51,851 bases of DNA from Bacteroidia bacterium (GTDB lineage: Bacteria > Bacteroidota > Bacteroidia > J057). The first letter of the stretch is position 1. Every line of letters starts with the position of its first letter. The notes beneath the pieces were generated by a model that did not search any database, had not been told where the DNA came from, and saw only the letters and a list, made by a program, of their open reading frames with translations. The DNA is taken from the NCBI GenBank assembly GCA_030430575.1, contig JAUIKF010000059.1, forward strand, positions 1-51,851. Reading direction: 5' to 3'. The position numbers were made by a program, and so were the translations under genes. Below are positions 1 through 8,023 of the stretch, piece by piece.

Positions 1-66
1 TTCGACTTGCATGTGTTAGGCCTGCCGCTAGCGTTCGTCCTGAGCCAGGATCAAACTCTCCATATT
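1..66 (-). rRNA. rrs: 16S ribosomal RNA, 5' end only
   Basis: The reverse complement contains the universal bacterial 27F primer site (AGAGTTTGATCCTGGCTCAG) at 59 down to 40, followed by the conserved GACGAACGCTAGCGGCAGGC and the start of the first variable region. Counting from the primer site (E. coli position 8) puts the mature 5' end near 66. The rest of the gene runs off the left edge, so only about 66 nt are present. Confidence 0.97.
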
Positions 67-613
67 ATAACAATCTTTATTCGATTGAGGCAATCTTGGT
101 TTAATTCACATAAATACAATAATGCATCCTGTGCTTTTGGCCTACTTATTCTAGTACTTCAAATAACTCTTATTTCTTATTCCAATCCCCTTGTTTTTCG
201 AAGGGGCTGCAAATATCTGACGCTTTTTCTTTATCTCCAAACTTTTCAGAAAATTTCTTTAAAGTTTTTCTTGACAGCACTTTTTGCCTCCCTTGTTTTG
301 CAAAGGACTGCAAAGGTGCAGTGTTGAAATCTATTTTCCAAATTTGAAGAGAAAGTACTTTTCCACAATCTTTTCCCCATTTTCCTAGAACTTCTTGTGG
401 ATAACTTGATGCTTGTTTCAATAAAATATTTTTGTCTAAATATTTTCAGAAACGGATGATAAAATTACAACCATTTCTCTAAAATTCCAAATAGCCATAC
501 CCTTATTTATGGGGGCAGCATCTACCAATAATATCTAACTCATTGATAATGTGACACTTCGCGTGTGGAAGTTTTCTGACGGTATTCTATTTATTCTAAA
601 ATCCTTATCTCAT
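67..613 (-). other. rRNA operon leader and upstream region (no protein gene)
   Basis: These 548 bases lie between the 16S 5' end and the stop of the next minus-strand gene. The first ~140 bases are the likely transcribed rRNA leader; the promoter is annotated separately at 210-241. The rest is AT-rich, with short open frames on both strands that overlap the leader and promoter and lack any recognisable protein signature, so none is called. I see no tRNA or other RNA gene in it. Confidence 0.6.
210..241 (-). promoter_or_regulatory. rRNA operon promoter (Bacteroidota -33/-7 type)
   Basis: On the minus strand a TTTG at 241-238 is followed after 22 bases by ATATTTGCAGCCC, with TATTTG at 215-210. 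This fits the Bacteroidota sigma-A arrangement TTTG-N19-23-TAnnTTTG, and the GCAGCC context resembles rRNA promoters of this phylum as I know them. Transcription would start near 204, giving a leader of about 140 nt before 16S. Confidence 0.65.
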
Positions 614-1321
614 TTAGCACAGATAAGAGAGGAATTTGCGCTTTGCTACAGGAAGTAAAGTCGATTCTTTGGGCAATAAGGAAGGGCTAAAAACTAAAAA
701 AGTAGCGGGGTTGGGAAATTTCGCATGGGACCGAATGAGCTGTAGCTTGATGGACTCGTAGGTATTGACGATACTTTTTCGGAAGGAATCTATATGACTT
801 AGGGAGATTCCGTGATAATTGGCATTAATATTTTCGAAAAAAATGATCTTATATTCATAAGCATCTATCTCATTTCGATTTTCCATTTTCAATAGCAGGT
901 ATCCTTCTTTCTTATAAAGTGGAGAAATACCAATTGGAGAAATCACTAATTGTCGATCGATAAAATCATATATCTCTTTACCATCATCCAGATGTGTTTT
1001 GATTTCCGGCATAGCATAGGATATTATCGCTTCTATCTCTGCAATCTCTCCCTCCTCTGAGACGTCGGTTTGATAAACCAGCCGCATTTTGGCAAGTTCT
1101 TCCTCATTCAACTTGGTGGGAAAGCTTTCAAAAAGCTTTTTCTTGCTCGTTTGAAAACGATGCAAGTTATTGTAATGAGCAATCAGATCAGAAAAACTAG
1201 GATATAGTTTGACTTCTGCAAATTCACGGCTTACCTGCTGGAGATATGCCAGGAGTAAATACTTTTTGTATTCAAGGTCAATTAATCCTTCAACAAACCA
1301 ATCTTCGCTTAACTTTTTCAT
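614..1321 (-). CDS. Conserved hypothetical protein, 235 aa
   Basis: I do not recognise this family. The product is a soluble, charged protein without signal peptide or membrane segment. It starts MKKLSEDWF and has a lysine/glutamate-rich helical first half (about residues 1-100) and a more beta-like second half. The ATG is the first in frame, and the gene is transcribed away from the two lipoprotein genes' terminator at 1368-1400, so it is probably its own unit. Nothing in its neighbourhood suggests a role: it sits between the rRNA operon and a lipoprotein pair. Confidence 0.7.
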   Translation of the reverse strand: MKKLSEDWFVEGLIDLEYKKYLLLAYLQQVSREFAEVKLYPSFSDLIAHYNNLHRFQTSKKKLFESFPTKLNEEELAKMRLVYQTDVSEEGEIAEIEAIISYAMPEIKTHLDDGKEIYDFIDRQLVISPIGISPLYKKEGYLLLKMENRNEIDAYEYKIIFFENINANYHGISLSHIDSFRKSIVNTYESIKLQLIRSHAKFPNPATFLVFSPSLLPKESTLLPVAKRKFLSYLC

Positions 1322-1367
1322 AACATTAAGTTAGGTTTATTGCAGGAGTCTGTCAAGAACAAAAAGC

Positions 1368-1400
1368 AAACCCTCCAAGTAGCGCGTACTTGGAGGGTTT
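1368..1400 (-). terminator. Rho-independent terminator of the lipoprotein pair
   Basis: A perfect 14-bp stem (AAACCCTCCAAGTA paired with TACTTGGAGGGTTT) has a 5-base loop. On the minus strand it is followed by a T-rich stretch (GCTTTTTGTTC). It lies 24 bases after the stop of the 1424-2107 gene. Confidence 0.85.
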
Positions 1401-1423
1401 GTTAGTACAAATGGGTAGAAATA

Positions 1424-2107
1424 TTATTTAAATTTGATTTTACCTGTCATAACATCAGTATCTTCCATTATCTCTAGAAAGCCCAAAGTCTGAGTAACCG
1501 TATTGCCAGACACCTCAGCCCCATTCATCTTAGCTTTTTTCACTTTTCCTGGAAGATTATAAATTACAGTATAGGTGGCATCTTTAAACATCATTTTCAT
1601 CATATCTTCCATCCCTTCTCCCTCTTCATCCATCCCTCCATCTCCTAATCCATCTACAAATTGGCGGTCTAGGAGGCCCTTTTTATAAGCGAAATAAGAA
1701 GGTTTCAGTCCTTGTTTTTCTGTAAATCCCATTGCCTGAATACCATTATTGAGCGCGTCAATATTTTCAAAGTCAAATTTGAATCGCATAATTGCGCCTT
1801 CTGTCTCTGTACCTAAATTTGAAACCCCTTCTACATTCCCCATTTTTTCATCCATCAGCTCCAAATCCTCTCCCATTTTAGAACCCATTCCAGCCATCAA
1901 GCTATCCACCATTTGTTCTTTGGTCATAGTTTCTTTTACTGAATCAGGAGCCATAGACATCATCATATCTATCGCTTTGTCCAAATCCAAAAATAAGACA
2001 TAAGACCCAGAGCCATCCTCATTTAGGGTGATTTCTTCGCCCATATTCAGGCAGCTGGTACAAAAGACTGCCAAGGCAGCCATGATAGTCAAAACAAGTT
2101 TTTTCAT
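1424..2107 (-). CDS. Predicted lipoprotein, paralogue of its upstream neighbour
   Basis: The 227-residue product has an N-terminal signal peptide ending in a lipobox-like CTSC, so Cys19 is the probable lipidated residue. After it comes EEITLNEDGSGSY, then a methionine-rich middle (about residues 45-95), and near the C-terminus YNLPGKVKKA. The same two landmarks occur in the 242-residue gene immediately upstream (EEITLHADGTGTY and YHLPGKVKKL), so the two arose by tandem duplication. They are separated by 20 bases and share a direction, hence one operon ending at the 1368-1400 terminator. The molecular function is unknown to me; an outer-membrane or periplasm-facing location is inferred from the lipobox. 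Confidence 0.8.
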   Translation of the reverse strand: MKKLVLTIMAALAVFCTSCLNMGEEITLNEDGSGSYVLFLDLDKAIDMMMSMAPDSVKETMTKEQMVDSLMAGMGSKMGEDLELMDEKMGNVEGVSNLGTETEGAIMRFKFDFENIDALNNGIQAMGFTEKQGLKPSYFAYKKGLLDRQFVDGLGDGGMDEEGEGMEDMMKMMFKDATYTVIYNLPGKVKKAKMNGAEVSGNTVTQTLGFLEIMEDTDVMTGKIKFK

Positions 2108-2127
2108 ACGTTTTTTAGGTTCGATAA

Positions 2128-2856
2128 TTATTGGTGCTTAAAACGGAAGCTTACGTTAAATACGGTAGGATCGTTTAAGATTTCTTTCAATGAAGCTGAA
2201 ATTCGGACTGTCCGTTTGTCCTTCGATAATACAGCGTGTTTATTGTCAAGTTTTTTGACTTTTCCAGGTAAGTGATAGATAGTGGAAACCTTCATACTAC
2301 TGAAAGAAGTCATTAAAGCCTTTTTAAAGACATTTTCCTCAAAAGAATCTTTGGTGGAATTGGCATCAGCCTTATCTTCTTCTTTTTTAGGGCGAGGCTT
2401 CTTGTGATAGTGAAACCAAGAAGACTTCTTGGAAGCAGGAGAAATTTGGTATCCACCTGTTTGAAGCCCTGTTTGAGCCTTTAACATCGATGCAGTCAAT
2501 TTCCCTCGTGCATTTTTGATATCAGAGAAGCTGTGTCCTGTAGTAACTGTATATCCTTCTACCCGATAAAAGGCATTACTCACCCCCTCCTTTGCATTCA
2601 TCGTAATAACCAAACTCTCCGGCGTTTCTCCTTTTTGTAGGAGCCTTGATCGCATGGTATCTGCAAACTCTTCCTGGGTATAGAATTCTCCATAGAGGCG
2701 CATCATGCGTTCCATGCTGAATTTCATCTGGTATGTGCCCGTACCATCAGCGTGTAGAGTGATCTCTTCTTCAATGTCTAGACAGGAAGTTAAGACAAAG
2801 GAAGAACACAAAAATACAATTAGGGGAAATATCCTTGAATAAACATTAGTAGACAT
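2128..2856 (-). CDS. Predicted lipoprotein, first of a paralogous pair
   Basis: The 242-residue product has a hydrophobic signal (residues about 10-24) ending in LTSC, so Cys25 is the predicted lipid anchor. Shared landmarks with the downstream gene are the EEITLHADGTGTY stretch directly after the anchor and YHLPGKVKKL near residue 200, followed by a similar C-terminal strand ending in FRFKHQ. A lysine- and proline-rich linker (about residues 150-170) is absent from the shorter paralogue. It is the promoter-proximal gene of the two-gene operon. No enzymatic motif is visible, and I can only call it a surface or periplasmic lipoprotein. Confidence 0.8.
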   Translation of the reverse strand: MSTNVYSRIFPLIVFLCSSFVLTSCLDIEEEITLHADGTGTYQMKFSMERMMRLYGEFYTQEEFADTMRSRLLQKGETPESLVITMNAKEGVSNAFYRVEGYTVTTGHSFSDIKNARGKLTASMLKAQTGLQTGGYQISPASKKSSWFHYHKKPRPKKEEDKADANSTKDSFEENVFKKALMTSFSSMKVSTIYHLPGKVKKLDNKHAVLSKDKRTVRISASLKEILNDPTVFNVSFRFKHQ

Positions 2857-2891
2857 GGCCCTAATACGCGCAAAAAACGAGCAAGTTCAGC

Positions 2892-4058
2892 CTATCCAAG
2901 CTGAACTTGACGCGAAGCGCGCTTAATTATGCTTCTGGCAATTACCAATCGTTGGATCTCACTGGTTCCTTCATAAATCTCTGTGATTTTGGCGTCACGC
3001 ATGAATCGCTCTACGTGATATTCCTTCACATAACCATTCCCTCCATGGATCTGAATGGCTTCAGTAGAGCATTTCATGGCAACCTGAGAAGCATATAGTT
3101 TCGCCATGGCCGCAGCTTCTACATAGTCTTGTCCGGCGTCTTTGAGCGTAGCAGCACGCAAGCACAACAGGCGGGCAGCGTCTACTTCAGTTGCCATATC
3201 TGCCAATTTAAACTGAATTGCCTGATGATTGATGATCTCTGTACCAAAAGCTTTGCGGATCTGTGCATAGGCAAGGGCTACTTCCAAAGAGCCAGAGGCG
3301 ATGCCCAATGCTTGTGAGGCAATGCCAATACGCCCTCCATTCAAGGTGCTCATGGCAAATTTAAACCCAAAACCATCATCTCCAATTCGATTTTCCTTGG
3401 GGACGCGCACATCATTGAAATTAAGGGAATGCGTATCTGACCCACGAATCCCCAGCTTATCTTCTTTGGGGCCTACTTCAAATCCGTCCATCCCACGCTC
3501 AACGATCAGGCAGTTAATTCCTTTGTGGCGCTTCTCCTTATCTGTATGTGCCATGACCAGATAGACATCAGCGATCCCACCATTGGTGATCCAGTTTTTG
3601 GTGCCATTGACCAAGTAATGGTCTCCCATATCTACCGCGGTAGTACGCTGCTGTGTGGCATCACTACCTGCTTCAGGCTCTGACAGACAAAAGGCTCCAA
3701 TAAACTCTCCAGTCGCCAATCGGGTCAAGTATTTTTGCTTTTGCGCTTCTGTACCATAAGCCTCTAGGCCCCAAGCTACCAGCGAATTTTGGACAGAAAC
3801 AATCACAGAAGCCGAAGCGTCCCACTTGGATAGCTCTTCCATCGCCAAGACATAAGAAACAGTGTCTAAGCCTCCACCTCCATATTCAGGAGAGACCATC
3901 ATTCCCAAGAAACCTTGCTCAGCCATTTTATTGAGCAATTCACGGGGAAATTTTTGATCGCGATCTCTTTCTATGACGCCAGGTTTCAATTCATGGACAG
4001 CAAAATCGCGGGCCATTTCCTGAATCATCTGTTGTTCTTCTGTTAATTCGAAATTCAT
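2892..4058 (-). CDS. Acyl-CoA dehydrogenase
   Basis: This FAD flavoenzyme (388 aa from the chosen start) catalyses alpha,beta-dehydrogenation of acyl-CoA in beta-oxidation or branched amino-acid breakdown. The family signatures are present in order: FCLSEPEAGSDA and NGTKNWITNG for flavin/substrate binding in the middle domain, and IHGGNGYVKEY then EIYEGTSEIQRLVIAR at the C-terminus, where the Glu of YEGTSE is the usual catalytic base. Length and motifs match short-chain/butyryl-type enzymes, but chain length cannot be fixed from sequence. I chose the ATG at 4058 (MNFELTEEQQ) because family members start there; the in-frame ATG 22 codons earlier lies at the -7 promoter element. Confidence 0.92.
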   Translation of the reverse strand: MNFELTEEQQMIQEMARDFAVHELKPGVIERDRDQKFPRELLNKMAEQGFLGMMVSPEYGGGGLDTVSYVLAMEELSKWDASASVIVSVQNSLVAWGLEAYGTEAQKQKYLTRLATGEFIGAFCLSEPEAGSDATQQRTTAVDMGDHYLVNGTKNWITNGGIADVYLVMAHTDKEKRHKGINCLIVERGMDGFEVGPKEDKLGIRGSDTHSLNFNDVRVPKENRIGDDGFGFKFAMSTLNGGRIGIASQALGIASGSLEVALAYAQIRKAFGTEIINHQAIQFKLADMATEVDAARLLCLRAATLKDAGQDYVEAAAMAKLYASQVAMKCSTEAIQIHGGNGYVKEYHVERFMRDAKITEIYEGTSEIQRLVIARSIIKRASRQVQLG

Positions 4059-4121
4059 ATTAATAGGGAGATTTGATGAATGATTGATAAAGTTGCAGTA
4101 AGTGGTCTTAAAAAAAACGTG

Positions 4122-4129
4122 CAAATATA
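4122..4129 (-). promoter_or_regulatory. -7 promoter element for acyl-CoA dehydrogenase
   Basis: The minus strand reads TATATTTG, a full match to the Bacteroidota -7 consensus TAnnTTTG, followed by GCACG. Transcription would begin near 4115, leaving a leader of roughly 55 bases to the ATG at 4058. I see no convincing -33 TTG; the 14-bp palindrome at 4139-4152 occupies the spacer/-33 region. Confidence 0.55.
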
Positions 4130-4138
4130 CATCTTTTT

Positions 4139-4152
4139 AGCGAATATTCGCT
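4139..4152. promoter_or_regulatory. Candidate operator (14-bp perfect palindrome)
   Basis: AGCGAATATTCGCT is a perfect palindrome lying just upstream of the -7 element of the acyl-CoA dehydrogenase promoter, where a dimeric repressor would block RNA polymerase. Fatty-acid degradation genes are often controlled by TetR-type regulators. Which protein binds here is not visible in the window. Confidence 0.4.
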
Positions 4153-4277
4153 GGTGTTTTTTTCTTCATAATTAAACGCTAACTAAAATCTTAGATGAAC
4201 CAAAAAAGAAAACATTTTCCAAAATAATAGTTAAATTTACATAGAAAGGACCCTAATATGGCCAAAGATATTCACTA

Positions 4278-4637
4278 ATGGATAACATAGCATTAAAGAT
4301 AAACAAGCACCAAGAAATACTATCTCAATATATCAGGAAGCTCGCTTATGATCATAATAATGCATTGGGAAATAGTATGACCTATCAATCAATAATTGAT
4401 CTCCAAGAAAACCACTTCCAGCTAGTAAGAATAGGTTGGTATGAACAGCGTTTTTTATATTCTGTCTTAATTCATTTAGACATTAATCCCAAAACGGGAA
4501 ATATTTGGATTCAGCAAAATAATACAGAAATCCTATTAGATGTTGATTTAGGCAAACTCGGAATCCCCAAAAACAACCTTGTTTTAGGATTTAGACCCGC
4601 TGAAATGCGCCCCTATTCAGATTTTGCCGTTGCCTAG
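4278..4637 (+). CDS. XisI-like protein (orphan)
   Basis: The 119-residue product has the layout of the XisI family, first named as a factor controlling fdxN-element excision in heterocystous cyanobacteria. Landmarks are VRIGWYEQRFLYSVLIHLD (strand region, near residue 50), GNIWIQQNNTE and the C-terminal LGIPKNNLVLGFRPAE followed by FAVA. XisI is normally encoded next to XisH, a nuclease-fold partner; no xisH is present anywhere in this window. A second, diverged copy lies at 23988-24341. Its stop codon overlaps that of mazG: the four bases CTAG at 4634-4637 serve both genes. In Bacteroidota the role is unknown. Confidence 0.8.
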   Translation: MDNIALKINKHQEILSQYIRKLAYDHNNALGNSMTYQSIIDLQENHFQLVRIGWYEQRFLYSVLIHLDINPKTGNIWIQQNNTEILLDVDLGKLGIPKNNLVLGFRPAEMRPYSDFAVA

Positions 4638-5413
4638 TGTCCAACTCCTTCCTTCGCCTCCTGCCACCATGCTTCCATCGCCTCTAGTTCCATTTCCTTG
4701 AGCCGCTGGCCCGTTTCTTCCGCCCTCTGTTCTACATATTCAAATCTGCTTTTGAATTTTCGATTGGTGCGCGCCAAAGCATCCTCGGGGTTGATGCCTT
4801 CAAATCGGCAATAATTGACAATGCTAAAGATCACATCTCCCATTTCTGCCTCGCGATCTGCGGTGCTATTAGCTTGTTCAAATTCCGCCATTTCTTCCTT
4901 CACTTTATCCCACACTTGATCTTTATGGTCCCAATCAAATCCCACATTGGCCGCTTTTTCTTGCATCCGCATGGCCTTGATAAGCGAGGGTAAATGTTTG
5001 GGAACGCCATCTAACGTGCGTTTTTTCTTCTTTTTACCTGCATTCTCTTTGGCCTTGATCATCTCCCAATTTTCAGCGACAACCTTGGGATCATCTACAG
5101 CCTCAGGGCCATAGACATGGGGATGACGCCGGATGAGTTTTTCACATTGCGCATTAATCATCTCCGCTAATGTGAATTTTTCCTTTTCCTCTGCTAACTT
5201 CACATAAAATAAAATGTGCAATAATAGGTCACCTAATTCGATTTTGATCTCATCATAATCATTTTGGAGCACTGCATCTGCCAGTTCATAGGTCTCTTCT
5301 ATGGTAAGGTGACGCAGGCTTTCTTTGGTTTGTTCGCGGTCCCAGGGGCACTTTTGGCGGAGTTCTGAAACGATGGTGGAAAGCCGTTGAAAGGCGGTAA
5401 GGGTATCAGTCAT
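4634..5413 (-). CDS. mazG: Nucleoside triphosphate pyrophosphohydrolase MazG
   Basis: This cytosolic enzyme hydrolyses (d)NTPs to NMP and pyrophosphate and helps clear damaged nucleotides. The 259-residue protein has two MazG domains. In the first, CPWDREQTKESLRHLTIEE leads into the metal-binding EETYEL and ELGDLLLH motifs (about residues 20-68). The second starts near KAANVGFDWD (residue ~155) and carries KEEMAEFE and EAEMGDVIFS. A lysine-rich KKKKKR linker separates them. It converges on the xisI-like gene with a 4-base overlap. The ATG at 5413 gives MTDTLTAFQRL, a normal start for the family. Confidence 0.95.
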   Translation of the reverse strand: MTDTLTAFQRLSTIVSELRQKCPWDREQTKESLRHLTIEETYELADAVLQNDYDEIKIELGDLLLHILFYVKLAEEKEKFTLAEMINAQCEKLIRRHPHVYGPEAVDDPKVVAENWEMIKAKENAGKKKKKRTLDGVPKHLPSLIKAMRMQEKAANVGFDWDHKDQVWDKVKEEMAEFEQANSTADREAEMGDVIFSIVNYCRFEGINPEDALARTNRKFKSRFEYVEQRAEETGQRLKEMELEAMEAWWQEAKEGVGH

Positions 5414-5536
5414 GTGGAGAAATCCATTAAATTGAAAAATGGTTGAGGTGAAATGCTAAAAATCATTTTCGAAGCCCTCAAAACGTTTAGACAACCTATT
5501 GCTTTTTTCGTTGTTTAGAAAAGAAAATAAAAAAAT

Positions 5537-6385
5537 ATGCAAATGTATCGTTGGCGGTTGTTTGTTTTCCTGAGCATAGTACTTGGAATGCTGATGGGGT
5601 CGCATGGATGTGGGTGCAATGACGATGATATGCCCGTCCCTGAAGACGCTGGCATGTTTGAATTGGCTTTTGTTCCAACTGCTAGCGGGCAGTCATTAGA
5701 TAATAATGTGCCTGTCACCAATGTCCAGGGGCGGCCCTTTTACACAGAAGAATTTTTGATGTATGTTTCAGATATCGTGTTGGTAAAGGAAAATGGCGAA
5801 GAACTATTGTTGGCGGAAACAAAATTGTATGATTTGGGCAATGGGGACGAGGCGAAAAAGACCAGTCATGGTGATGGCGCTTATGCGACTTTTGTAGGCC
5901 CTGAAGTGCTGGGCACCTTCCGCGGAGTGAAGTTTGCCGTCGGCGTCCCGGCAAGGCGCAATCACCAAGATCCCACTTCCCTTCCCCCAGAGAATCCCTT
6001 GAATGCATCATATGGAATGCATTGGAATGCACAAGATGGGTACCAATTTATCTCACTGGAAGGCAGAATAGACGACAGTCCAAACATGGATGGGCAAAAC
6101 TATGATACCCATTTCAGCTACCATTTAGGCACAGATGCCCTCTATCAACCCCTCAGTTTCACTGAATCCCAGCATGCTTTTTCCATACAAGCAGGGGAAG
6201 AGCTTCAATTTGTCATTGAAGTGGATGTGAACCGCCTGTTCTTTTCAGCTACCGACACCATCGATATGGTGACTCAAAACCTAACCGAATCTCAGAATTC
6301 GCCTGAAATTCCCAATGGTTTTGATTTGTCGCAACAGATGATGGACAACCTGGTTAAAGGTGCCCTATTTAAAAGACCTTTTTAA
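5537..6385 (+). CDS. MbnP-like copper-associated lipoprotein
   Basis: The 282-residue product has a hydrophobic leader ending near GSHGCGC, so Cys25 is a plausible but atypical lipid anchor. The body matches the MbnP family: FYTEEFLMYVSDI near residue 70, then NPLNASYGMHWN (Trp163), FISLEG, and THFSYHLG (His192, His196). MbnP is the partner of MbnH in methanotroph methanobactin operons, where a Trp is oxidised to kynurenine; the related CorA protein of methanotrophs uses such a residue to bind copper. Trp163 is the obvious candidate here. The gene precedes its presumed enzyme (6503-7537) by 117 bases. No methanobactin biosynthesis gene is present. Confidence 0.8.
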   Translation: MQMYRWRLFVFLSIVLGMLMGSHGCGCNDDDMPVPEDAGMFELAFVPTASGQSLDNNVPVTNVQGRPFYTEEFLMYVSDIVLVKENGEELLLAETKLYDLGNGDEAKKTSHGDGAYATFVGPEVLGTFRGVKFAVGVPARRNHQDPTSLPPENPLNASYGMHWNAQDGYQFISLEGRIDDSPNMDGQNYDTHFSYHLGTDALYQPLSFTESQHAFSIQAGEELQFVIEVDVNRLFFSATDTIDMVTQNLTESQNSPEIPNGFDLSQQMMDNLVKGALFKRPF

Positions 6386-6502
6386 TGAAATCGCCAAAAA
6401 TGCTTATCTTTAGCCATTGCAGGCAGATATGGCATGGGCAAAATATCATGGAATATTGAATTGATTCATTATTCCATACATTTAACCCCAAATCAATAAG
6501 TT

Positions 6503-7537
6503 ATGAATCCAAGACCTGCATTATTTCTAATTATCCTCCCTGTTCTCATATTATTCAGTTGTACAGAAGACGATGTGCCCCCGCTCGTCGATGTTGACAT
6601 GCCCTATGTGCTGACCCATCCTGCGCATTTTCCCAAAATGCCTATTCCCGAAGACAATGAGCTGACTGTCAAACGTGTAGCGCTTGGGAAAAAGCTCTTC
6701 TTTGATAAAATATTGTCCCTCGACAATTCTCAATCATGTGCCTCCTGCCATGACATCGATCATGCATTTGCAGATCCTCGTAAAGGCAGTGTTGGCGTAA
6801 ATGGTCACGTAGGCACAAGAAATGCAATGCCTCTCATTAATTTAGGCTGGGAAAAAAGCTTCTTCTGGGATGGCCGGTCAGCAACATTGGAGGAGCAAGC
6901 ACTTTTGCCTATCCAAGACCCAACTGAGATGGCCTCGAATTTAGAAGATGTCATCAATAAGTTGCTAGCTCATGACGAATATCCCGAATTGTTTGATAAA
7001 GCTTATGGAGAGCCTCCGAGTGAGGCTACTTTGGCCAAGGCCATTGCGTCATTTGAGCGCATTCTCATCAGTGGAGGCAGTCGGTACGACCGCTATGTGG
7101 AAGGGGATACCAATGCCTTAACGGCTTCAGAAAAACGAGGCATGTCTCTCGTGCTGGACAGTCATACGGCCGAATGTAACCATTGCCATGTAGGGTTTAA
7201 TTTTACAGACCATACTTTTCACAATACAGGCCTTGATCGTGGGACAATAGATCCAGGACGACTTGCTGTGACTGGGGACCTCAATGATGAAGCTGCTTTC
7301 AAGGTGCCTACCCTCAGAAATATTGCCTTAACGGCTCCCTACATGCACGACGGTAGGTTTGAAACCTTAGAGGAAGTAGTAGATCATTATGCAAATGGAG
7401 GCCAAGGCCACCACAACCAAACGCCCCTTGTTCGCAGGTTTATCCTCACCCCAACTGACAAGGAAGACCTCGTCAATTTTCTCAAAGCCCTTACAGATGA
7501 GGCATTTGTTGAGAATCCGGCGTTTAGGGAGGAATAA
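6503..7537 (+). CDS. MbnH/MauG-type dihaem peroxidase lipoprotein
   Basis: This 344-residue dihaem c-type protein has a signal peptide ending LFSC, so Cys20 is the predicted lipid anchor. Two haem motifs are visible: CASCH (79-83) in the N-terminal domain and CNHCH (225-229) in the C-terminal domain. FFWDGR with a family-typical Trp (about 120-125) follows the first, and LRNIALTAPYMHDGRF (about 271-286) holds Met281/His282 in the region that supplies the other axial ligand in cytochrome c peroxidases. The gene directly follows the MbnP-like gene, matching the MbnP/MbnH pairing, so tryptophan oxidation of that partner is the likely role. A general cytochrome c peroxidase function is the alternative. 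Confidence 0.88.
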   Translation: MNPRPALFLIILPVLILFSCTEDDVPPLVDVDMPYVLTHPAHFPKMPIPEDNELTVKRVALGKKLFFDKILSLDNSQSCASCHDIDHAFADPRKGSVGVNGHVGTRNAMPLINLGWEKSFFWDGRSATLEEQALLPIQDPTEMASNLEDVINKLLAHDEYPELFDKAYGEPPSEATLAKAIASFERILISGGSRYDRYVEGDTNALTASEKRGMSLVLDSHTAECNHCHVGFNFTDHTFHNTGLDRGTIDPGRLAVTGDLNDEAAFKVPTLRNIALTAPYMHDGRFETLEEVVDHYANGGQGHHNQTPLVRRFILTPTDKEDLVNFLKALTDEAFVENPAFREE

Positions 7538-7563
7538 GGAAGAAAGTTTTGAGTTTTAGGTTT

Positions 7564-7763
7564 TAGTGTTCTTTCAAGGCTACTATGTTGAGGAGACAGA
7601 GGCGCGGATTACACACAAATCATCCCCCCGAATCCGGAAATCCACGCCAGCTTGCCTAGCAAGCAATTTGATTTGATTTGCTGGGGCGGATTTCCGGATA
7701 GTGAGTTGGCTCTTGGCGTAATCCAACCCGCTAACTCCACAATACTAAATTGAAAGAACGCTA
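7564..7763. repeat. 200-bp imperfect palindrome (MITE-like)
   Basis: The two ends are inverted copies with one mismatch: TAGTGTTCTTTCAA at 7564-7577 against TTGAAAGAACGCTA at 7750-7763. Further in, GGCGCGGATTACAC mirrors GCGTAATCCAACCCGC. Near the centre, 7633-7651 pairs with 7680-7698 in 17 of 19 positions. No open frame of interest is inside. Length and end-to-end symmetry suggest a miniature element or REP-type hairpin. The stretch 7538-8080 after the MbnH-like gene holds only such repeats. Confidence 0.6.
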
Positions 7764-8023
7764 GTGCCTTCGGCACGAAATAGTTAGCAGTTATGCTTAA
7801 TCAAGACCCAGTAGTACAAAAGGGCGTGTTAGATTTCTCCTCCTTTCGCAAAGCCTCAAGTCGTCGAAATGACTCCTATTCTTTTTGGCTTATGCCAAAA
7901 TTTCCATACAGCAAAGCTGTCATTTCGACCGAAGGGAGAAATCTAACAATCTGGTCTAGTAATCTATTCGAAGCATCTGTTGTTGTGCAAAACCACTAAT
8001 CATTAAGTGCCGAAGGCACTAGG
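7761..8023. repeat. Inverted repeat CTAGTGCCTTCGGCAC enclosing a second hairpin
   Basis: CTAGTGCCTTCGGCAC at 7761-7776 recurs as its exact reverse complement at 8008-8023; each 16-mer contains its own GTGCC/GGCAC hairpin. Between them lies another inverted repeat: GTTAGATTTCTCC (7828-7840) against GGAGAAATCTAAC (7935-7947), with GTCGAAATGAC (7863-7873) against GTCATTTCGAC (7919-7929) inside it. The GTTAGATTTCTCC/CGAAATGAC motif is one I recognise as a dispersed intergenic repeat in Bacteroidota. A short open frame at 7793-7999 runs through the hairpin and is not a gene. Confidence 0.65.

Noticed and set aside
7-421. Open frames of 106 aa (plus) and 83 aa (minus) at the left edge
   Set aside because: They run through the 16S 5' end, its leader and promoter and show no protein-like pattern.
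5715-6032. 105-residue open frame opposite the MbnP-like gene
   Set aside because: It is an antisense shadow of a well-supported gene with no matching signature.
6390-6420. Internal promoter TATCTTTA before the MbnH-like gene
   Set aside because: One mismatch to the -7 consensus but no -33 element and about 85 bases from the ATG; too weak to annotate.
7793-7999. 68-residue open frame on the plus strand
   Set aside because: It lies entirely within the nested inverted repeats at 7761-8023; both ends are repeat sequence.
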